Shown here piece by piece: positions 44,907 through 54,027 of a stretch of 64,000 nucleotides of DNA; within the stretch, counting starts at the first letter, position 1, and every line of letters begins with the position of its first letter. The stretch spans positions 1 through 64,000 of the forward strand of contig NZ_BILV01000014.1 in the NCBI RefSeq assembly GCF_004000745.1, in the 5' to 3' direction. Position numbers and translations under genes: made by a program. The notes below the pieces were generated by a model that searched no databases, had not been told where the DNA came from, and saw only the letters and a list, made by a program, of their open reading frames with translations. The DNA is from Paenibacillus barengoltzii NBRC 101215. GTDB taxonomy: Bacteria; Bacillota; Bacilli; Paenibacillales; Paenibacillaceae.

Positions 44907-45303
44907 AGTTGTAGGGGCGATTCTGATCCTCGCGGGGGCTGTCTTCAGCTTGATTAGCGCGATTGGCAATTTGCGTTTACCGGATGTGTACACAAGGTCT
45001 CATGCTGCATCGAAAAGTTCTACATTGGGTGTGCTGTGCGCTATGGTTGGCACTTTGCTGTATTTTATCATCGCCGAAGGCTATTTCAGTATTCGCCTGA
45101 TCTTGGGGATCTTCTTCGTCTTTCTGACGGCTCCGGTGGCCGCCCATGTCATCAGCCGTGCCGCCTATCGTCACTGCGTGCCGTTAGCGGAGGAAACTGC
45201 CCAGGATGAGCTTCGAGAATACTACCAGCAGGATGAGAATTTCGAGGGGGAAGATCAGGTAGAGCCGGTGGAGCAAGAGACGGTGCTTCAAAGTACCTCC
45301 TAA
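44890..45303 (+). CDS. mrpG: Mrp Na+/H+ antiporter subunit G
   Basis: About 137 residues with three membrane helices. The stretch IGNLRLPDVYTRSHAASK is the MrpG hallmark. The frame is open upstream to 44827, but TTG at 44890 is the sensible start: it gives the normal N-terminus (SGSGEVVGAILILAG) and has GGAAAGGGG upstream. An acidic tail of about 30 residues extends beyond the usual end. It closes the mrp operon; no clear terminator was seen after it. Confidence 0.93.
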   Translation: MSGSGEVVGAILILAGAVFSLISAIGNLRLPDVYTRSHAASKSSTLGVLCAMVGTLLYFIIAEGYFSIRLILGIFFVFLTAPVAAHVISRAAYRHCVPLAEETAQDELREYYQQDENFEGEDQVEPVEQETVLQSTS

Positions 45304-45335
45304 GCCGATATTCGCCCATGTGAGGATTGTCATAG

Positions 45336-45413
45336 ATGACAGTCGTTAAAATTTTAGATAATAATGAAGCGGCACAGGCCGCAGGAATCACATTGGTAAA
45401 AAGGGGCAAGTAG
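45336..45413 (+). CDS. Possible 25-residue peptide
   Basis: A short frame starting ATG at 45336, with GAGGA 9 bases upstream, and ending TAG at 45411-45413. The peptide (MTVVKILDNNEAAQAAG and a basic end) is soluble. Its stop is one base from the start of the 72-residue gene, which suggests translational coupling. I do not recognise it, and it may be chance or a relic. Confidence 0.25.
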   Translation: MTVVKILDNNEAAQAAGITLVKRGK

Positions 45414-45414
45414 T

Positions 45415-45633
45415 ATGGCTGTTCATCGGGGACCCGTAGATCAAGACGTGGTCATTGAGAAGGTTCGGAGTTTATTTACATGCCGGGTGTTGTGGAGCGA
45501 AGGGCGTCCCTGCCTGGAGTACGACAGCCGGGAAGAGCTCGATCGGATCTCTGAATACGTCAGAACGAATTTTGGGATGGAGCTGCTTGATGTTTTCTTT
45601 ACGGCAGTCGAGAGCTTGCCGGATGATGATTAA
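45415..45633 (+). CDS. Small hypothetical protein (72 residues)
   Basis: A soluble acidic protein of 72 residues, unknown to me. It has Cys at about residues 23 and 33 and a patterned helix (REELDRISEYVRTNFGMELL), ending in an acidic tail EDDD-like. AAGGGG precedes the ATG at suitable spacing, and a good terminator follows 21 bases after the stop. The frame, site and terminator support a real gene. It lies between mrpG and an HNH nuclease gene. Confidence 0.65.
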   Translation: MAVHRGPVDQDVVIEKVRSLFTCRVLWSEGRPCLEYDSREELDRISEYVRTNFGMELLDVFFTAVESLPDDD

Positions 45634-45654
45634 TGGAATAATCGCTTTGTAGTT

Positions 45655-45679
45655 AGCACCCTTAGGGGTGCTTTTTTTC
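45655..45679 (+). terminator. Terminator after the 72-residue gene
   Basis: Stem AGCACCC (45655-45661) with GGGTGCT (45666-45672) and a run of eight Ts. Confidence 0.9.
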
Positions 45680-45758
45680 TATATGGAACGAAGTTCCAAG
45701 GGGATGAGGGAATGTCTGGCCCTGTCGGAGAGACCCTATCGTTAAGGAGGAGCTGGTG

Positions 45759-46178
45759 ATGATTACGGTACTGAATACAGATGGTCGGGAATTAACCCCT
45801 TGTACCCTGGACCGAGCTTGGCGGGAGGTGAATCGATCGCGTGCCGTTTGGATTAATGAGCAGACCATTCAGTTGTTATACAACCCTTTTCTGTTCCGGA
45901 AATATCGGAAGATCGCCTTAAAAAGAGACCGTTACACATGCCTATGGTGCGGACAGCCTGCAACAACGGTGGATCATCTGATCCCCTCCAGCAAGGGCGG
46001 TTCGGATCTGCCGCGCAACCTTATTGCCTCCTGCGGCGAGTGCAACTCAAGACGGGGGAATCGCCCGGCGTGGGAGTATTTTAGAGAGAAGATGGGTTCC
46101 ATTCCCCGTCCCCTCAAGCTTGGTTTTCATATTTTGATAGCTTTAGGCTGCTCAAAGATCAAACCAAGATCTCATTAA
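45759..46178 (+). CDS. HNH endonuclease-domain protein
   Basis: A 139-residue protein. The N-terminal 45 residues are a helical/beta segment, followed by a zinc-type HNH domain: CLWCG, then TVDHLIPSSKGG with the catalytic DH pair, and CGECNSRRGN completing the second zinc pair. The C-terminal helix includes the PAWEYF stretch. Such compact HNH proteins occur as housekeeping nucleases and as phage or defence genes; nothing around it supports a mobile origin. ATG at 45759 (a GTG lies just before) behind AAGGAGGAG. Confidence 0.85.
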   Translation: MITVLNTDGRELTPCTLDRAWREVNRSRAVWINEQTIQLLYNPFLFRKYRKIALKRDRYTCLWCGQPATTVDHLIPSSKGGSDLPRNLIASCGECNSRRGNRPAWEYFREKMGSIPRPLKLGFHILIALGCSKIKPRSH

Positions 46179-46338
46179 ATAATTCTATAACCGGAAAGAA
46201 AGGATTTCCCGGCCTTTGGGTGGAAATCAGTAGTGTACGATCAAAACGATTGGCGCTAGGGGAGCGAACGCGCCTGTCGGCCTGGGGTTAGATTCGGCTA
46301 TTCCGGGTATATTAATTATGAAGACTTGATGAACTGAA

Positions 46339-46366
46339 TTGACAGTGAGAATCATTAGCATATAAT
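46339..46366 (+). promoter_or_regulatory. ahpC promoter with a Fur-type box in the spacer
   Basis: TTGACA (46339-46344) and TATAAT (46361-46366) with a 16-base spacer form a near-consensus promoter. The spacer contains TGAGAATCATTAGCA (46346-46360), which matches the 7-1-7 Fur/PerR-family pattern TGATAATNATTATCA at 12 of 14 informative positions. The rest of the gap (46179-46338) shows only a weak CCGGAAA/TTTCCCGG hairpin after the HNH gene. Confidence 0.7.
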
Positions 46367-46420
46367 AATTAATATAAATAACCAGAAGAAAACAATAAAG
46401 ATAAAAGGAGAGTTCAAATC

Positions 46421-46984
46421 ATGTCGTTGATTGGAAAAGAAGTATTGCCTTTTAAAGCGCAAGCCTATCACAACGGGAAATTCATCGAGGTTTCCAACGA
46501 AGATTTCAAGGGAAAATGGAGCGTTGTTTGCTTCTATCCAGCGGACTTCACTTTCGTATGCCCAACTGAGCTGGAAGACTTGCAAGATCACTACGCTACT
46601 CTGAAGGAGCTTGGCGTTGAAGTATATTCCGTTTCCACGGACTCCCATTTCGTGCACAAAGCATGGCATGACAGCTCCGAAGCGATCGGCAAGGTTACTT
46701 ACATTATGATTGGTGACCCAACTCACACAATTTCCCGTAACTTCGATGTATTGATCGAAGAAGAAGGCGTAGCTGACCGCGCTACCTTTATTATCGACCC
46801 GAACGGCGTGATCCAAGCGATTGAAATTACCGCTGGTGGTATCGGACGTGACGCAAGCACGCTGATCGACAAGATCAAAGCTGCTCAATACGTTCACAAC
46901 CATCCAGGTGAAGTGTGCCCTGCGAAATGGAAAGAGGGCGCCGCTACTTTGAAACCAAGCCTTGACTTGGTAGGCAAAATCTAA
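46421..46984 (+). CDS. ahpC: Alkyl hydroperoxide reductase subunit C (peroxiredoxin)
   Basis: A 187-residue typical 2-Cys peroxiredoxin, the same length as Bacillus AhpC. The peroxidatic cysteine is Cys47 in FTFVCPTE and the resolving cysteine is near 166 in GEVCPAKW. It reduces H2O2 and organic peroxides and is re-reduced by AhpF, encoded 11 bases downstream. An AAAGGAGAG site and near-consensus promoter suggest high expression. Codon use is strongly biased, as expected for an abundant protein. Confidence 0.97.
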   Translation: MSLIGKEVLPFKAQAYHNGKFIEVSNEDFKGKWSVVCFYPADFTFVCPTELEDLQDHYATLKELGVEVYSVSTDSHFVHKAWHDSSEAIGKVTYIMIGDPTHTISRNFDVLIEEEGVADRATFIIDPNGVIQAIEITAGGIGRDASTLIDKIKAAQYVHNHPGEVCPAKWKEGAATLKPSLDLVGKI

Positions 46985-46995
46985 GGAGACCCACT

Positions 46996-48525
46996 ATGAA
47001 ACTGGATGCAGACATTAAACAACAATTAGAGCAATATCTTCAGCTTTTGGAAGGGAATGTTCTGCTGAAAGTCAGTGCCGGAACCGATGCGGTTTCGAAC
47101 GAGATGCTGGACCTCGTGAACGAGTTGTCCACCATGTCGGATAAAATTACCGTCGAGCAAACGAGTTTACCCAGAACCCCAAGCTTTAGCGTAAATCGCG
47201 TGGGGGAAGACACCGGCATCACCTTTGCCGGTGTTCCTCTGGGCCATGAGTTTACTTCCCTGGTACTGGCTTTGTTGCAAGTCAGCGGAAGACCACCTAA
47301 GGTGGAGCAAAATATCATTGATCAAATCAAAGCGATTAAAGGTGAATACCGCTTTGAAACATATGTGAGCTTGTCCTGCCACAACTGCCCGGACGTCGTT
47401 CAGGCGTTGAACCTGATGAGCGTGCTCAATCCTGGTATTTCCCATACCATGATCGACGGCGCGGCTTATAAAGATGAAGTTGAGAGCAAAGAGATTATGG
47501 CAGTGCCTACGGTATTCTTGAACGGCGAGTTGTTTGGCAATGGCCGGATGTCCGTTGAGGATATTTTGGCGAAATTGGGCGCTTCGGACACATCTGCGTT
47601 TGAAGGTAAAGAACCTTTTGACGTGCTTGTGATCGGGGGCGGACCTGCGGGCTCTAGCGCAGCGATTTATGCTGCACGCAAAGGCATTCGTACCGGGATC
47701 GTGGCAGAACGCTTCGGCGGCCAAGTCAACGACACCTTGGGAATCGAGAACTTGATCGGTACGAAATATACCGAAGGTCCGAAGCTCGCAGCAAGCTTGG
47801 AAGAACATGCGAAGGAATATGACATCGACATCATGACGTCGCAACGGGCGAAGAGTCTTCGCAAGAACGACTTGGTTGAAGTGGAATTGGAGAACGGTGC
47901 TGTGCTGAAGAGCAAGACCGTGATCATCTCCACAGGGGCCCGTTGGCGCAACATGAATGTACCGGGCGAAGCGGAATTCAAGAACAAAGGCGTGGCTTAT
48001 TGCCCGCACTGTGATGGTCCGCTGTTCGCAGGCAAACGCGTGGCTGTTGTTGGCGGAGGGAACTCCGGCGTAGAAGCAGCCATCGACCTGGCGGGCATCG
48101 CCTCGCATGTAACCGTGCTTGAATACATGTCTGAGCTGAAAGCAGACTCGGTTCTGCAAGATCGTCTGAACAGCTTGCCAAATGCGACTGTGATTAAGAA
48201 CGCGCAAGTGAAGGAAGTCACAGGCGACAGCAAGGTGAACGGACTGACTTACATCGACCGGGAAAGCGGCGAAGAGAAGCATCTGGAGCTGGAAGGCGTA
48301 TTCGTTCAAATCGGTCTCGTACCGAACACTGAATGGTTGGAAGGCACGCTGGAACGCACCCGGATGGGCGAGATCATCGTCGACAACCGCGGAGCTACAA
48401 CGATTCCAGGCGTATTTGCCGCCGGCGACTGCACGAATACGGCTTACAAGCAGATCATCATTTCCATGGGATCTGGCGCGACGGCAGCATTAGGTGCCTT
48501 CGATTACCTGATTCGCAATCAATAA
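46996..48525 (+). CDS. ahpF: Alkyl hydroperoxide reductase subunit F
   Basis: A 509-residue flavoprotein. The N-terminal tandem thioredoxin-fold domain has CHNCP (Cys128/Cys131). The thioredoxin-reductase-like part has [17 protein letters not shown] for [13 protein letters not shown] for NADH and the redox CPHC (Cys336/Cys339). It passes electrons from NADH through both cysteine pairs to AhpC. Second gene of the ahpCF operon, with a terminator after it. Confidence 0.97.
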   Translation: MKLDADIKQQLEQYLQLLEGNVLLKVSAGTDAVSNEMLDLVNELSTMSDKITVEQTSLPRTPSFSVNRVGEDTGITFAGVPLGHEFTSLVLALLQVSGRPPKVEQNIIDQIKAIKGEYRFETYVSLSCHNCPDVVQALNLMSVLNPGISHTMIDGAAYKDEVESKEIMAVPTVFLNGELFGNGRMSVEDILAKLGASDTSAFEGKEPFDVLVIGGGPAGSSAAIYAARKGIRTGIVAERFGGQVNDTLGIENLIGTKYTEGPKLAASLEEHAKEYDIDIMTSQRAKSLRKNDLVEVELENGAVLKSKTVIISTGARWRNMNVPGEAEFKNKGVAYCPHCDGPLFAGKRVAVVGGGNSGVEAAIDLAGIASHVTVLEYMSELKADSVLQDRLNSLPNATVIKNAQVKEVTGDSKVNGLTYIDRESGEEKHLELEGVFVQIGLVPNTEWLEGTLERTRMGEIIVDNRGATTIPGVFAAGDCTNTAYKQIIISMGSGATAALGAFDYLIRNQ

Positions 48526-48544
48526 AATATGGCGTTATCGATAA

Positions 48545-48569
48545 AGCCCGCTCATTGAGCGGGCCTTTT
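48545..48569 (+). terminator. Terminator of ahpCF
   Basis: Stem GCCCGCTCA (48545-48553) with TGAGCGGGC (48555-48563), then CTTTTT. Confidence 0.85.
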
Positions 48570-48621
48570 TGGTGTGCAAATCTAACGTTTTTTGACTATA
48601 GTCTCAAGTTTGTTGTCTAGA

Positions 48622-48635
48622 TGAAAGCGCTATCT
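48622..48635 (+). promoter_or_regulatory. cre-like site before the xylooligosaccharide transporter genes
   Basis: TGAAAGCGCTATCT matches the catabolite-responsive consensus at 13 of 14 positions. It lies about 60 bases before the first permease gene and just downstream of a TTGACT (48592-48597), so it could act as a CcpA roadblock. A perfect 10-base palindrome GACTATAGTC overlaps the -35 (48594-48603). Confidence 0.6.
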
Positions 48636-48695
48636 CTCCAATAAAATGAGGGTATCCAGAACAAAACAAGCTGAAGTGGAAAGAGGTGACCGCGT

Positions 48696-49640
48696 ATGGA
48701 CTCGAAGCTAAATGGAAAGCGCTTACGGACGCGTTGGCGCAAGCAAGACACGGAGCTGACCTTGTTGGCTTTGCCAACCACAATCTGGTACATCTTGTTC
48801 AGCTTCCTGCCGATGTTCGGTATCATCATTGCCTTCAAGAACTTCAAAATCACCGGCGGTTTTCTGAGCAATGTATTCAAGAGCCCATGGGCAGGTCTCA
48901 AGAACTTTGAGTTCCTATTCAAGTCCAACGATGCCTGGATCATTATCCGTAACACGATCGGCTACAACATTATTTTTATCGTTCTTGGAATTGTGATCCC
49001 TGTAGCCTTGGCATTAATGATCGGGATGCTTCACAACCGCAAGGCAGGCAAGGCGTATCAAACGATGATGTTCCTGCCGTACTTTCTCTCCTGGGTTGTC
49101 GTCTCGGCTGTGGGCTGGGCGTTCTTGAGCTTCGATAAAGGGATTTTGAATCAAATGCTGGCTGGTTGGGGAGTAGATCCCATCAACTGGTATATGGAAC
49201 CGCAATATTGGCCTTACTTCTTGATTTTTATGAATGTGTGGAAGGGACTTGGCTACGGTATGGTTGTGTATTTGGCGACCATCGCGGGTATCGATAAAAC
49301 TTACTACGAAGCGGCCGTCATCGACGGCGCCACCCTTTGGCAGCAGACCCGGTTCATTACGCTTCCCCTGATGAAGCTGGTCATCGTCATGATGTTCATC
49401 CTGGCGGTGGGACGCATCTTCTATACCGATTTCGGGCTGTTCTTCCAGGTGCCGCGGGATTCCAACTCCCTGTTTAATGTGACCACAACCATTGATGTTA
49501 TGGTTTACAAGCAGTTGAAAACCGCAACGGTGGGGATGGCCTCGGCAGCAGCCTTCGTACAGTCGGTTCTGGGCTGTCTGATGATTCTGGCCGCGAACTG
49601 GACGGTTCGCAAAATCGATCCTGACAGCGCGATGATTTAA
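48696..49640 (+). CDS. Oligosaccharide ABC permease (LplB type)
   Basis: A 314-residue permease. After a basic N-terminus, six membrane helices follow, with the LplB-type opening LALPTTIWYILFSFLPMFGI and the EAA loop YEAAVIDGATLWQQTRFITLP near residue 210. Close relatives in Paenibacillus carry methylglucuronoxylan-derived oligosaccharides (aldouronates). That substrate is inferred here from the nearby GH10 xylanase. GAGGTGA precedes the ATG. No ATPase gene is present, so a shared one is likely. Confidence 0.9.
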   Translation: MDSKLNGKRLRTRWRKQDTELTLLALPTTIWYILFSFLPMFGIIIAFKNFKITGGFLSNVFKSPWAGLKNFEFLFKSNDAWIIIRNTIGYNIIFIVLGIVIPVALALMIGMLHNRKAGKAYQTMMFLPYFLSWVVVSAVGWAFLSFDKGILNQMLAGWGVDPINWYMEPQYWPYFLIFMNVWKGLGYGMVVYLATIAGIDKTYYEAAVIDGATLWQQTRFITLPLMKLVIVMMFILAVGRIFYTDFGLFFQVPRDSNSLFNVTTTIDVMVYKQLKTATVGMASAAAFVQSVLGCLMILAANWTVRKIDPDSAMI

Positions 49641-49652
49641 GGAGGTGCAGAT

Positions 49653-50582
49653 ATGGCAGCAAGAACGGTGTATGAAAACGGCCTGGACCGATTTAATCGT
49701 CCAAGTAAAGGGGTGAACGTGCTCCTTCATCTCCTTTTCTTCTTCCTGGCTTTGATTTGCGTCGTGCCGATGCTGGTGGTGTTGTCGATCTCGCTGTCCA
49801 GTGAGCAATCGATCCGGGAGAATGGGTATCACCTGATCCCAACGGCGTTCTCGGGAGAGGCTTACGGGTATATCGCCAAGCAAGGAACGGTTATTTTGCA
49901 GGCGTTAGGGATCTCGGTCTTCGTTACGATCGTCGGAACGGTGCTGGGCATTCTGCTCACCACCTCAATGGGGTACGTTCTGTCCCGGCCGAACTATAAG
50001 CTGAAGGGGTTCCTGACTTGGGTCGTTTTTATTCCGATGGTGTTTAACGGCGGTTTGGTCTCCAGCTACTATATCAATGCGAATATGCTGGGTTTGAAAG
50101 ATACGGTATGGGCGTTGATTCTGCCTCTGGCGGTCTCCTCGTTTAATGTCATCATCTGTAAAACGTTCTTCAAAAGCACGATTCCGGATGGGTTAATTGA
50201 ATCCGCGGAAATCGACGGGGCCGGCCAACTCCGGATCTTCTTCTCGATCATCCTGCCGATCTCGTTGCCGGTGATCGCTACGATTGGTTTGTTCCTATGC
50301 TTTGGTTACTGGAATGACTGGTTCCAATCGATGTTGTATATCAACAATCAGGACCTGTATTCCTTGCAGGCGCTGCTGAATAACTTGATGAGCAACGTTG
50401 ACGCGCTGGCTCGAAATGCCTCGAGCCTGGGGATCAGCTACGCCGAGCTGGTGGCCACGATGCCTAAGGAATCGGCCCGGATGGCAGTAGCTATCGTTAT
50501 CGTGCTTCCTGTCGCCTTTGCGTATCCGTTCTTCCAACGCTACTTCATTTCCGGGTTGACGGTAGGTGCGGTCAAAGGCTAA
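49653..50582 (+). CDS. Oligosaccharide ABC permease (YtcP/LplC type)
   Basis: A 309-residue permease with six helices. The NRPSKGVNVLLHLLFFFLAL opening and the EAA loop IESAEIDGAGQLRIFFSIILP near residue 190 are typical of this group. It starts 12 bases after the LplB-type gene with AAGGAGGTG and forms a heterodimer with it. The binding-protein gene follows after a 61-base gap. Confidence 0.92.
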   Translation: MAARTVYENGLDRFNRPSKGVNVLLHLLFFFLALICVVPMLVVLSISLSSEQSIRENGYHLIPTAFSGEAYGYIAKQGTVILQALGISVFVTIVGTVLGILLTTSMGYVLSRPNYKLKGFLTWVVFIPMVFNGGLVSSYYINANMLGLKDTVWALILPLAVSSFNVIICKTFFKSTIPDGLIESAEIDGAGQLRIFFSIILPISLPVIATIGLFLCFGYWNDWFQSMLYINNQDLYSLQALLNNLMSNVDALARNASSLGISYAELVATMPKESARMAVAIVIVLPVAFAYPFFQRYFISGLTVGAVKG

Positions 50583-50643
50583 TGCGAAATAAGCTGAGCT
50601 TGTCTCAGTTTATGAAATATATATTCAAAGGGAGGATATATCT

Positions 50644-52158
50644 ATGAAAAGGTCTTTGAAGCTCATCTCTACTCTATGTGCTGTGATGCTTTTCTTGTCC
50701 GTTCTTGCGGCTTGCGGCGGCGGTTCAAACTCCAATTCTTCGTCGTCCAGCAATACGCCATCGGACACTTCTTCCAACACCTCTACAGATAACTCGACAA
50801 CAACAGGTTCTGGGGAAATCCCGACCTTGGTGTGGTGGACGATTGGCGGACAAATTCCGGATAACTTCGAGAAAGCCGTCGAAGCGATGAATGAATACAC
50901 CGCAGAAAAAATTGGCGTTAAAGTAGATATCAAGGTAGCCAGCTGGGGCGAGTGGGACACCAAAATCAATACGATTGTAAATACGGGTGAACCTTTCGAC
51001 ATTCTGTTTACCAACGTCTCCAAATACAATCAGCAAGTGACGATGGGCGCATTGGCGGACATCACCGAGCTGGTGCAAAGTGAGACGCCGGAGCTGTACA
51101 ACTTCATTCCAGAGAAAGTATGGGATGGGACGAAGGTTGACGGCAAAATCTATGCTGTGCCAACCTATAAGGATTCTTCGATGACCCAATACTGGGTGTT
51201 CGACCACAAATATGTTGATAAATACGGCATCGACTTAAGCAACATCAAGACGTTGAAGGATCTGGATAAACCGTTCCACGATATGAAAGCAGGCGAAGGC
51301 AAGAGCTTCTATCCGTTGCCACTGACGCAAGGCGATGGGTTTAACGGATTCTTCAATCGGTATGACGATCTTGCACTGGGCTTCCCTCCGGTTGGCGTGA
51401 AGGTAGACGACGCTTCCCGTCAAGTCGTTTCCGTGCTGGAACAGCAAGATATCATGGATGAACTGAAGATTTTGCACCAATGGTACAAAGATGGCATTAT
51501 CAATCCAGATGCTCCAACCAAGCCTGAAGCCGACAAAGGCCGTCCATTCTTCAGTGCACAAGGCTTCCCAGGCGCGGATATCACTTGGCAAATTAACGAA
51601 GGCGTCGAAAAGTACGATATGACGCAAGTTTATGGTCCGCTCTATACGACGGCTACGATTCAAGGTTCCCTCAACGGAATCTCGGCGAACTCGAAGTATA
51701 AGAAGGAAGCACTGAAATACCTGGAGCTGGTGAATACGGATCCGAAGCTGCGTAACATGCTGGCCTTTGGTGAAGAAGGCGTGGACTATGTGAAAGTAGA
51801 TGGCGAGAAAGTGGTTGAACGGATTTCTGATACTTGGCCGCTGGCCGCTTATACGCAAGGCACATTCTTCAACATGGCAACAACCAAAGGGGCTCCAGAA
51901 GATCAATGGCAACAAGTTCAAAAGCTGAACGAACAAGCAACAGCTTCGGCCTTGCTGGGCTTCTCGCTCGACACAACGAATCTGCAAACGGAAGTGGCGA
52001 ACGTAAAAGCAACATGGGATAAATACCGTTACGAGTTGCTGACGGGCGCATCCGATCCGGAGAAGATGGTACCGAAGATTGTTGAAGAACTTAAGAAAGC
52101 CGGGATGGATACGATCATGAAGGCAGCTCAAGAGCAAATCGATGCCTTCTTTCAATAA
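50644..52158 (+). CDS. Oligosaccharide-binding lipoprotein (LplA/YtcQ type)
   Basis: A 504-residue lipoprotein with lipobox LAAC (Cys24) and a Ser/Thr/Asn-rich linker to about residue 57. The large family 1 binding fold includes TLVWWTIGGQIPDNFEK and GSLNGISANSKYKKEALKYLE. At over 500 residues it belongs to the larger LplA/YtcQ class that binds long, often charged, oligosaccharides. GGGAGG lies before the ATG. Ends the transporter operon at a hairpin. A paralogue is encoded at 54817. Confidence 0.92.
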   Translation: MKRSLKLISTLCAVMLFLSVLAACGGGSNSNSSSSSNTPSDTSSNTSTDNSTTTGSGEIPTLVWWTIGGQIPDNFEKAVEAMNEYTAEKIGVKVDIKVASWGEWDTKINTIVNTGEPFDILFTNVSKYNQQVTMGALADITELVQSETPELYNFIPEKVWDGTKVDGKIYAVPTYKDSSMTQYWVFDHKYVDKYGIDLSNIKTLKDLDKPFHDMKAGEGKSFYPLPLTQGDGFNGFFNRYDDLALGFPPVGVKVDDASRQVVSVLEQQDIMDELKILHQWYKDGIINPDAPTKPEADKGRPFFSAQGFPGADITWQINEGVEKYDMTQVYGPLYTTATIQGSLNGISANSKYKKEALKYLELVNTDPKLRNMLAFGEEGVDYVKVDGEKVVERISDTWPLAAYTQGTFFNMATTKGAPEDQWQQVQKLNEQATASALLGFSLDTTNLQTEVANVKATWDKYRYELLTGASDPEKMVPKIVEELKKAGMDTIMKAAQEQIDAFFQ

Positions 52159-52163
52159 GAAAT

Positions 52164-52217
52164 AAAGCCCGAGTAAGTGAGCCCGGACGGAGGAGGATTC
52201 CCCGTTCGGGCTTTCCC
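52164..52217 (+). terminator. Terminator-like hairpin after the binding-protein gene
   Basis: Arms AAAGCCCGA (52164-52172) and TCGGGCTTT (52206-52214) enclose a 33-base loop that has its own weak pairing. A TATAAT (52227-52232) follows and could start the next transcript, so the kinase gene may have its own promoter. Confidence 0.6.
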
Positions 52218-52292
52218 ATATGATGATATAATGGGAATGAATGAGGGCAATGGAATCAGCGCCGCAAGACTAACGGTGAAGGAGGCGCGGGA

Positions 52293-54020
52293 GTGGGTTC
52301 CTTTTGGCAGATTAAAATCTATCGCAACAAATTCATTGCCTATACGGTGTTTGTCGTAGCCATCGGTCTCGTGCTGGGCCTTATGACCTGCGCGGTGCTC
52401 ATCTATCAGTGGATCGAGGGGGCTCGTAACGAGGCGGTCAGCGCCTTCGGCCGGGTCGAGAGCGAACTGCAGTATGATACCGATCGTATTGAGGCTTATA
52501 TGCAGCGGATCTATTCCAATGACCGCTTGATGACGGATGTCCGATATTTCTTGGGAAACACGGCGGAAGGGTATCTGACGAGCAGACTGGAATACAGCTT
52601 GTATAATGAGCCGTTGGTTTCCTTCCCTGAAGATATGAGGGCCTTCTTATACAGCTCGATGAAGGGGGATCTCACGCAAGTCAGTTTGCATACCGAGAAC
52701 GGGGCCAACCTCGTGCGGTTTAGCAACAGCGGCAATGTCAGCTTTCGGTTTGGCGTTCCGAATACGGATGAGATTTTTCGCGAGAAATTGGAGAAAGGAT
52801 TTGTGTACCGGAAGAAGCTGTCCGATCCAAACCAAATCTCTCGTCAGATTGGGGAATTTCGCTTCCTGATTGGCAGCGAACCGTTATTCCGAAAGATTCT
52901 TGGCTATAAATTGGATATCGCCGCTGCCGTCAGTGGTACGGGTGAAGTGTACATGATCACCGGGATGGATCACGGAACGCAGGAGATGATTCTGCGCGCC
53001 GCTGAAGAGACCCGCAACAGCGGATTTTCTTCCCTTGGCGGATTAAAAAATGTCTTCTTCATGAACTTCCATTCCACGAAGTTTGATTACCGTTTGATCA
53101 TGCTTGTGGACTTGTCCCATCTGATGCGTGAGAAAGCGGGCATACTAGCCACCATCGTTGGCAGTGTCTTGCTGGCCATGATCAGCGTTCTGATGCTCAT
53201 CAGCTACAACATGCGAGATGACGCCAGATTTTTGAAGCATATTATCAATTCCATTAAACGGGTCAAAACGGCCGATTTCACACCGAATTCCCCTGCCCGA
53301 TATCGCCGTAACGAGTACGGGATGATTGCCCGGGAATTGGACGATATGGTTCATGAGCTGGACAAACATATCCGTACGGAATATTTGCTAAAGCTCAAGC
53401 AGCAGGAAACCGAGATGAAAGCGCTTCAGCATCAGATCAACCCGCATTTTCTCTATAATACGCTGGAGTCGATTCGATCTACCGCGTTGTTGCACAAGGA
53501 CGTGGATACTGCGGATGCGATCGCGACCCTAGGCTCCTTGTACCGCGATATCGTCCACAAAGATAATATTATTACGATCGGCGAAGAACTGGAGCTGCTG
53601 CAGAAATTTTTAAGCATCATGGAGCTCAAATATCCGGGAAGATTCTATTATCAAATTGATGTGGAAGAGCCGCTGCTTGCCATATCCACGGTGAAATTTT
53701 GGATGCAACCGCTGGCTGAGAACTTCTTCGTGCATGGCTTTAATCCGAGCAGTGAATTTAATTTGCTCGTCGTGAATGGCTGGGAGGAGGAAGGGCGCTT
53801 CGTTCTCGAATTTGTGGATAATGGCAAAAGTATACCTGAAGCGCGCTTGGAGGAAGTGAGACGATGTCTTTACAGCAGAGAGGATGCCCCCGTTCGGAGC
53901 ATTGGGCTAAGGAATGTGTATACTCGGCTGAGCTTTTTCTATGGGGACGCTTTTCGGATGGAAATTGAGAATAATGAGGAAGCAGGAGTCAAAATTACCG
54001 TAATCATCTCAAAGGGGTGA
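52293..54020 (+). CDS. YesM-type sensor histidine kinase
   Basis: A 575-residue kinase. Membrane helices near 12-35 and 284-305 flank an extracellular sensor of about 245 residues. A HAMP-like linker follows, then QHQINPHFLYNTLES with the phospho-acceptor His385, and a HATPase domain with FVDNGKSIPE and SIGLRNVYTRL. The ATP lid lacks the usual DNGxG, reading DNGKSI, as seen in some kinases of this type. GTG at 52293 with AAGGAGG upstream. Placed between two binding-protein genes, it probably senses xylan-derived oligosaccharide. Confidence 0.9.
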   Translation: MGSFWQIKIYRNKFIAYTVFVVAIGLVLGLMTCAVLIYQWIEGARNEAVSAFGRVESELQYDTDRIEAYMQRIYSNDRLMTDVRYFLGNTAEGYLTSRLEYSLYNEPLVSFPEDMRAFLYSSMKGDLTQVSLHTENGANLVRFSNSGNVSFRFGVPNTDEIFREKLEKGFVYRKKLSDPNQISRQIGEFRFLIGSEPLFRKILGYKLDIAAAVSGTGEVYMITGMDHGTQEMILRAAEETRNSGFSSLGGLKNVFFMNFHSTKFDYRLIMLVDLSHLMREKAGILATIVGSVLLAMISVLMLISYNMRDDARFLKHIINSIKRVKTADFTPNSPARYRRNEYGMIARELDDMVHELDKHIRTEYLLKLKQQETEMKALQHQINPHFLYNTLESIRSTALLHKDVDTADAIATLGSLYRDIVHKDNIITIGEELELLQKFLSIMELKYPGRFYYQIDVEEPLLAISTVKFWMQPLAENFFVHGFNPSSEFNLLVVNGWEEEGRFVLEFVDNGKSIPEARLEEVRRCLYSREDAPVRSIGLRNVYTRLSFFYGDAFRMEIENNEEAGVKITVIISKG

Positions 54021-54027
54021 CTGCAGG

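Noticed and set aside
45759-46178. HNH protein as part of a restriction, retron or group II intron system
   Set aside because: No methylase, reverse transcriptase, phage or defence gene lies nearby; only a stand-alone HNH domain is supported.
47167-48309. Long minus-strand open frame opposite ahpF
   Set aside because: It mirrors the strongly biased codons of ahpF, has no ribosome site, and gives a Cys/His/Arg-rich protein unlike any family.
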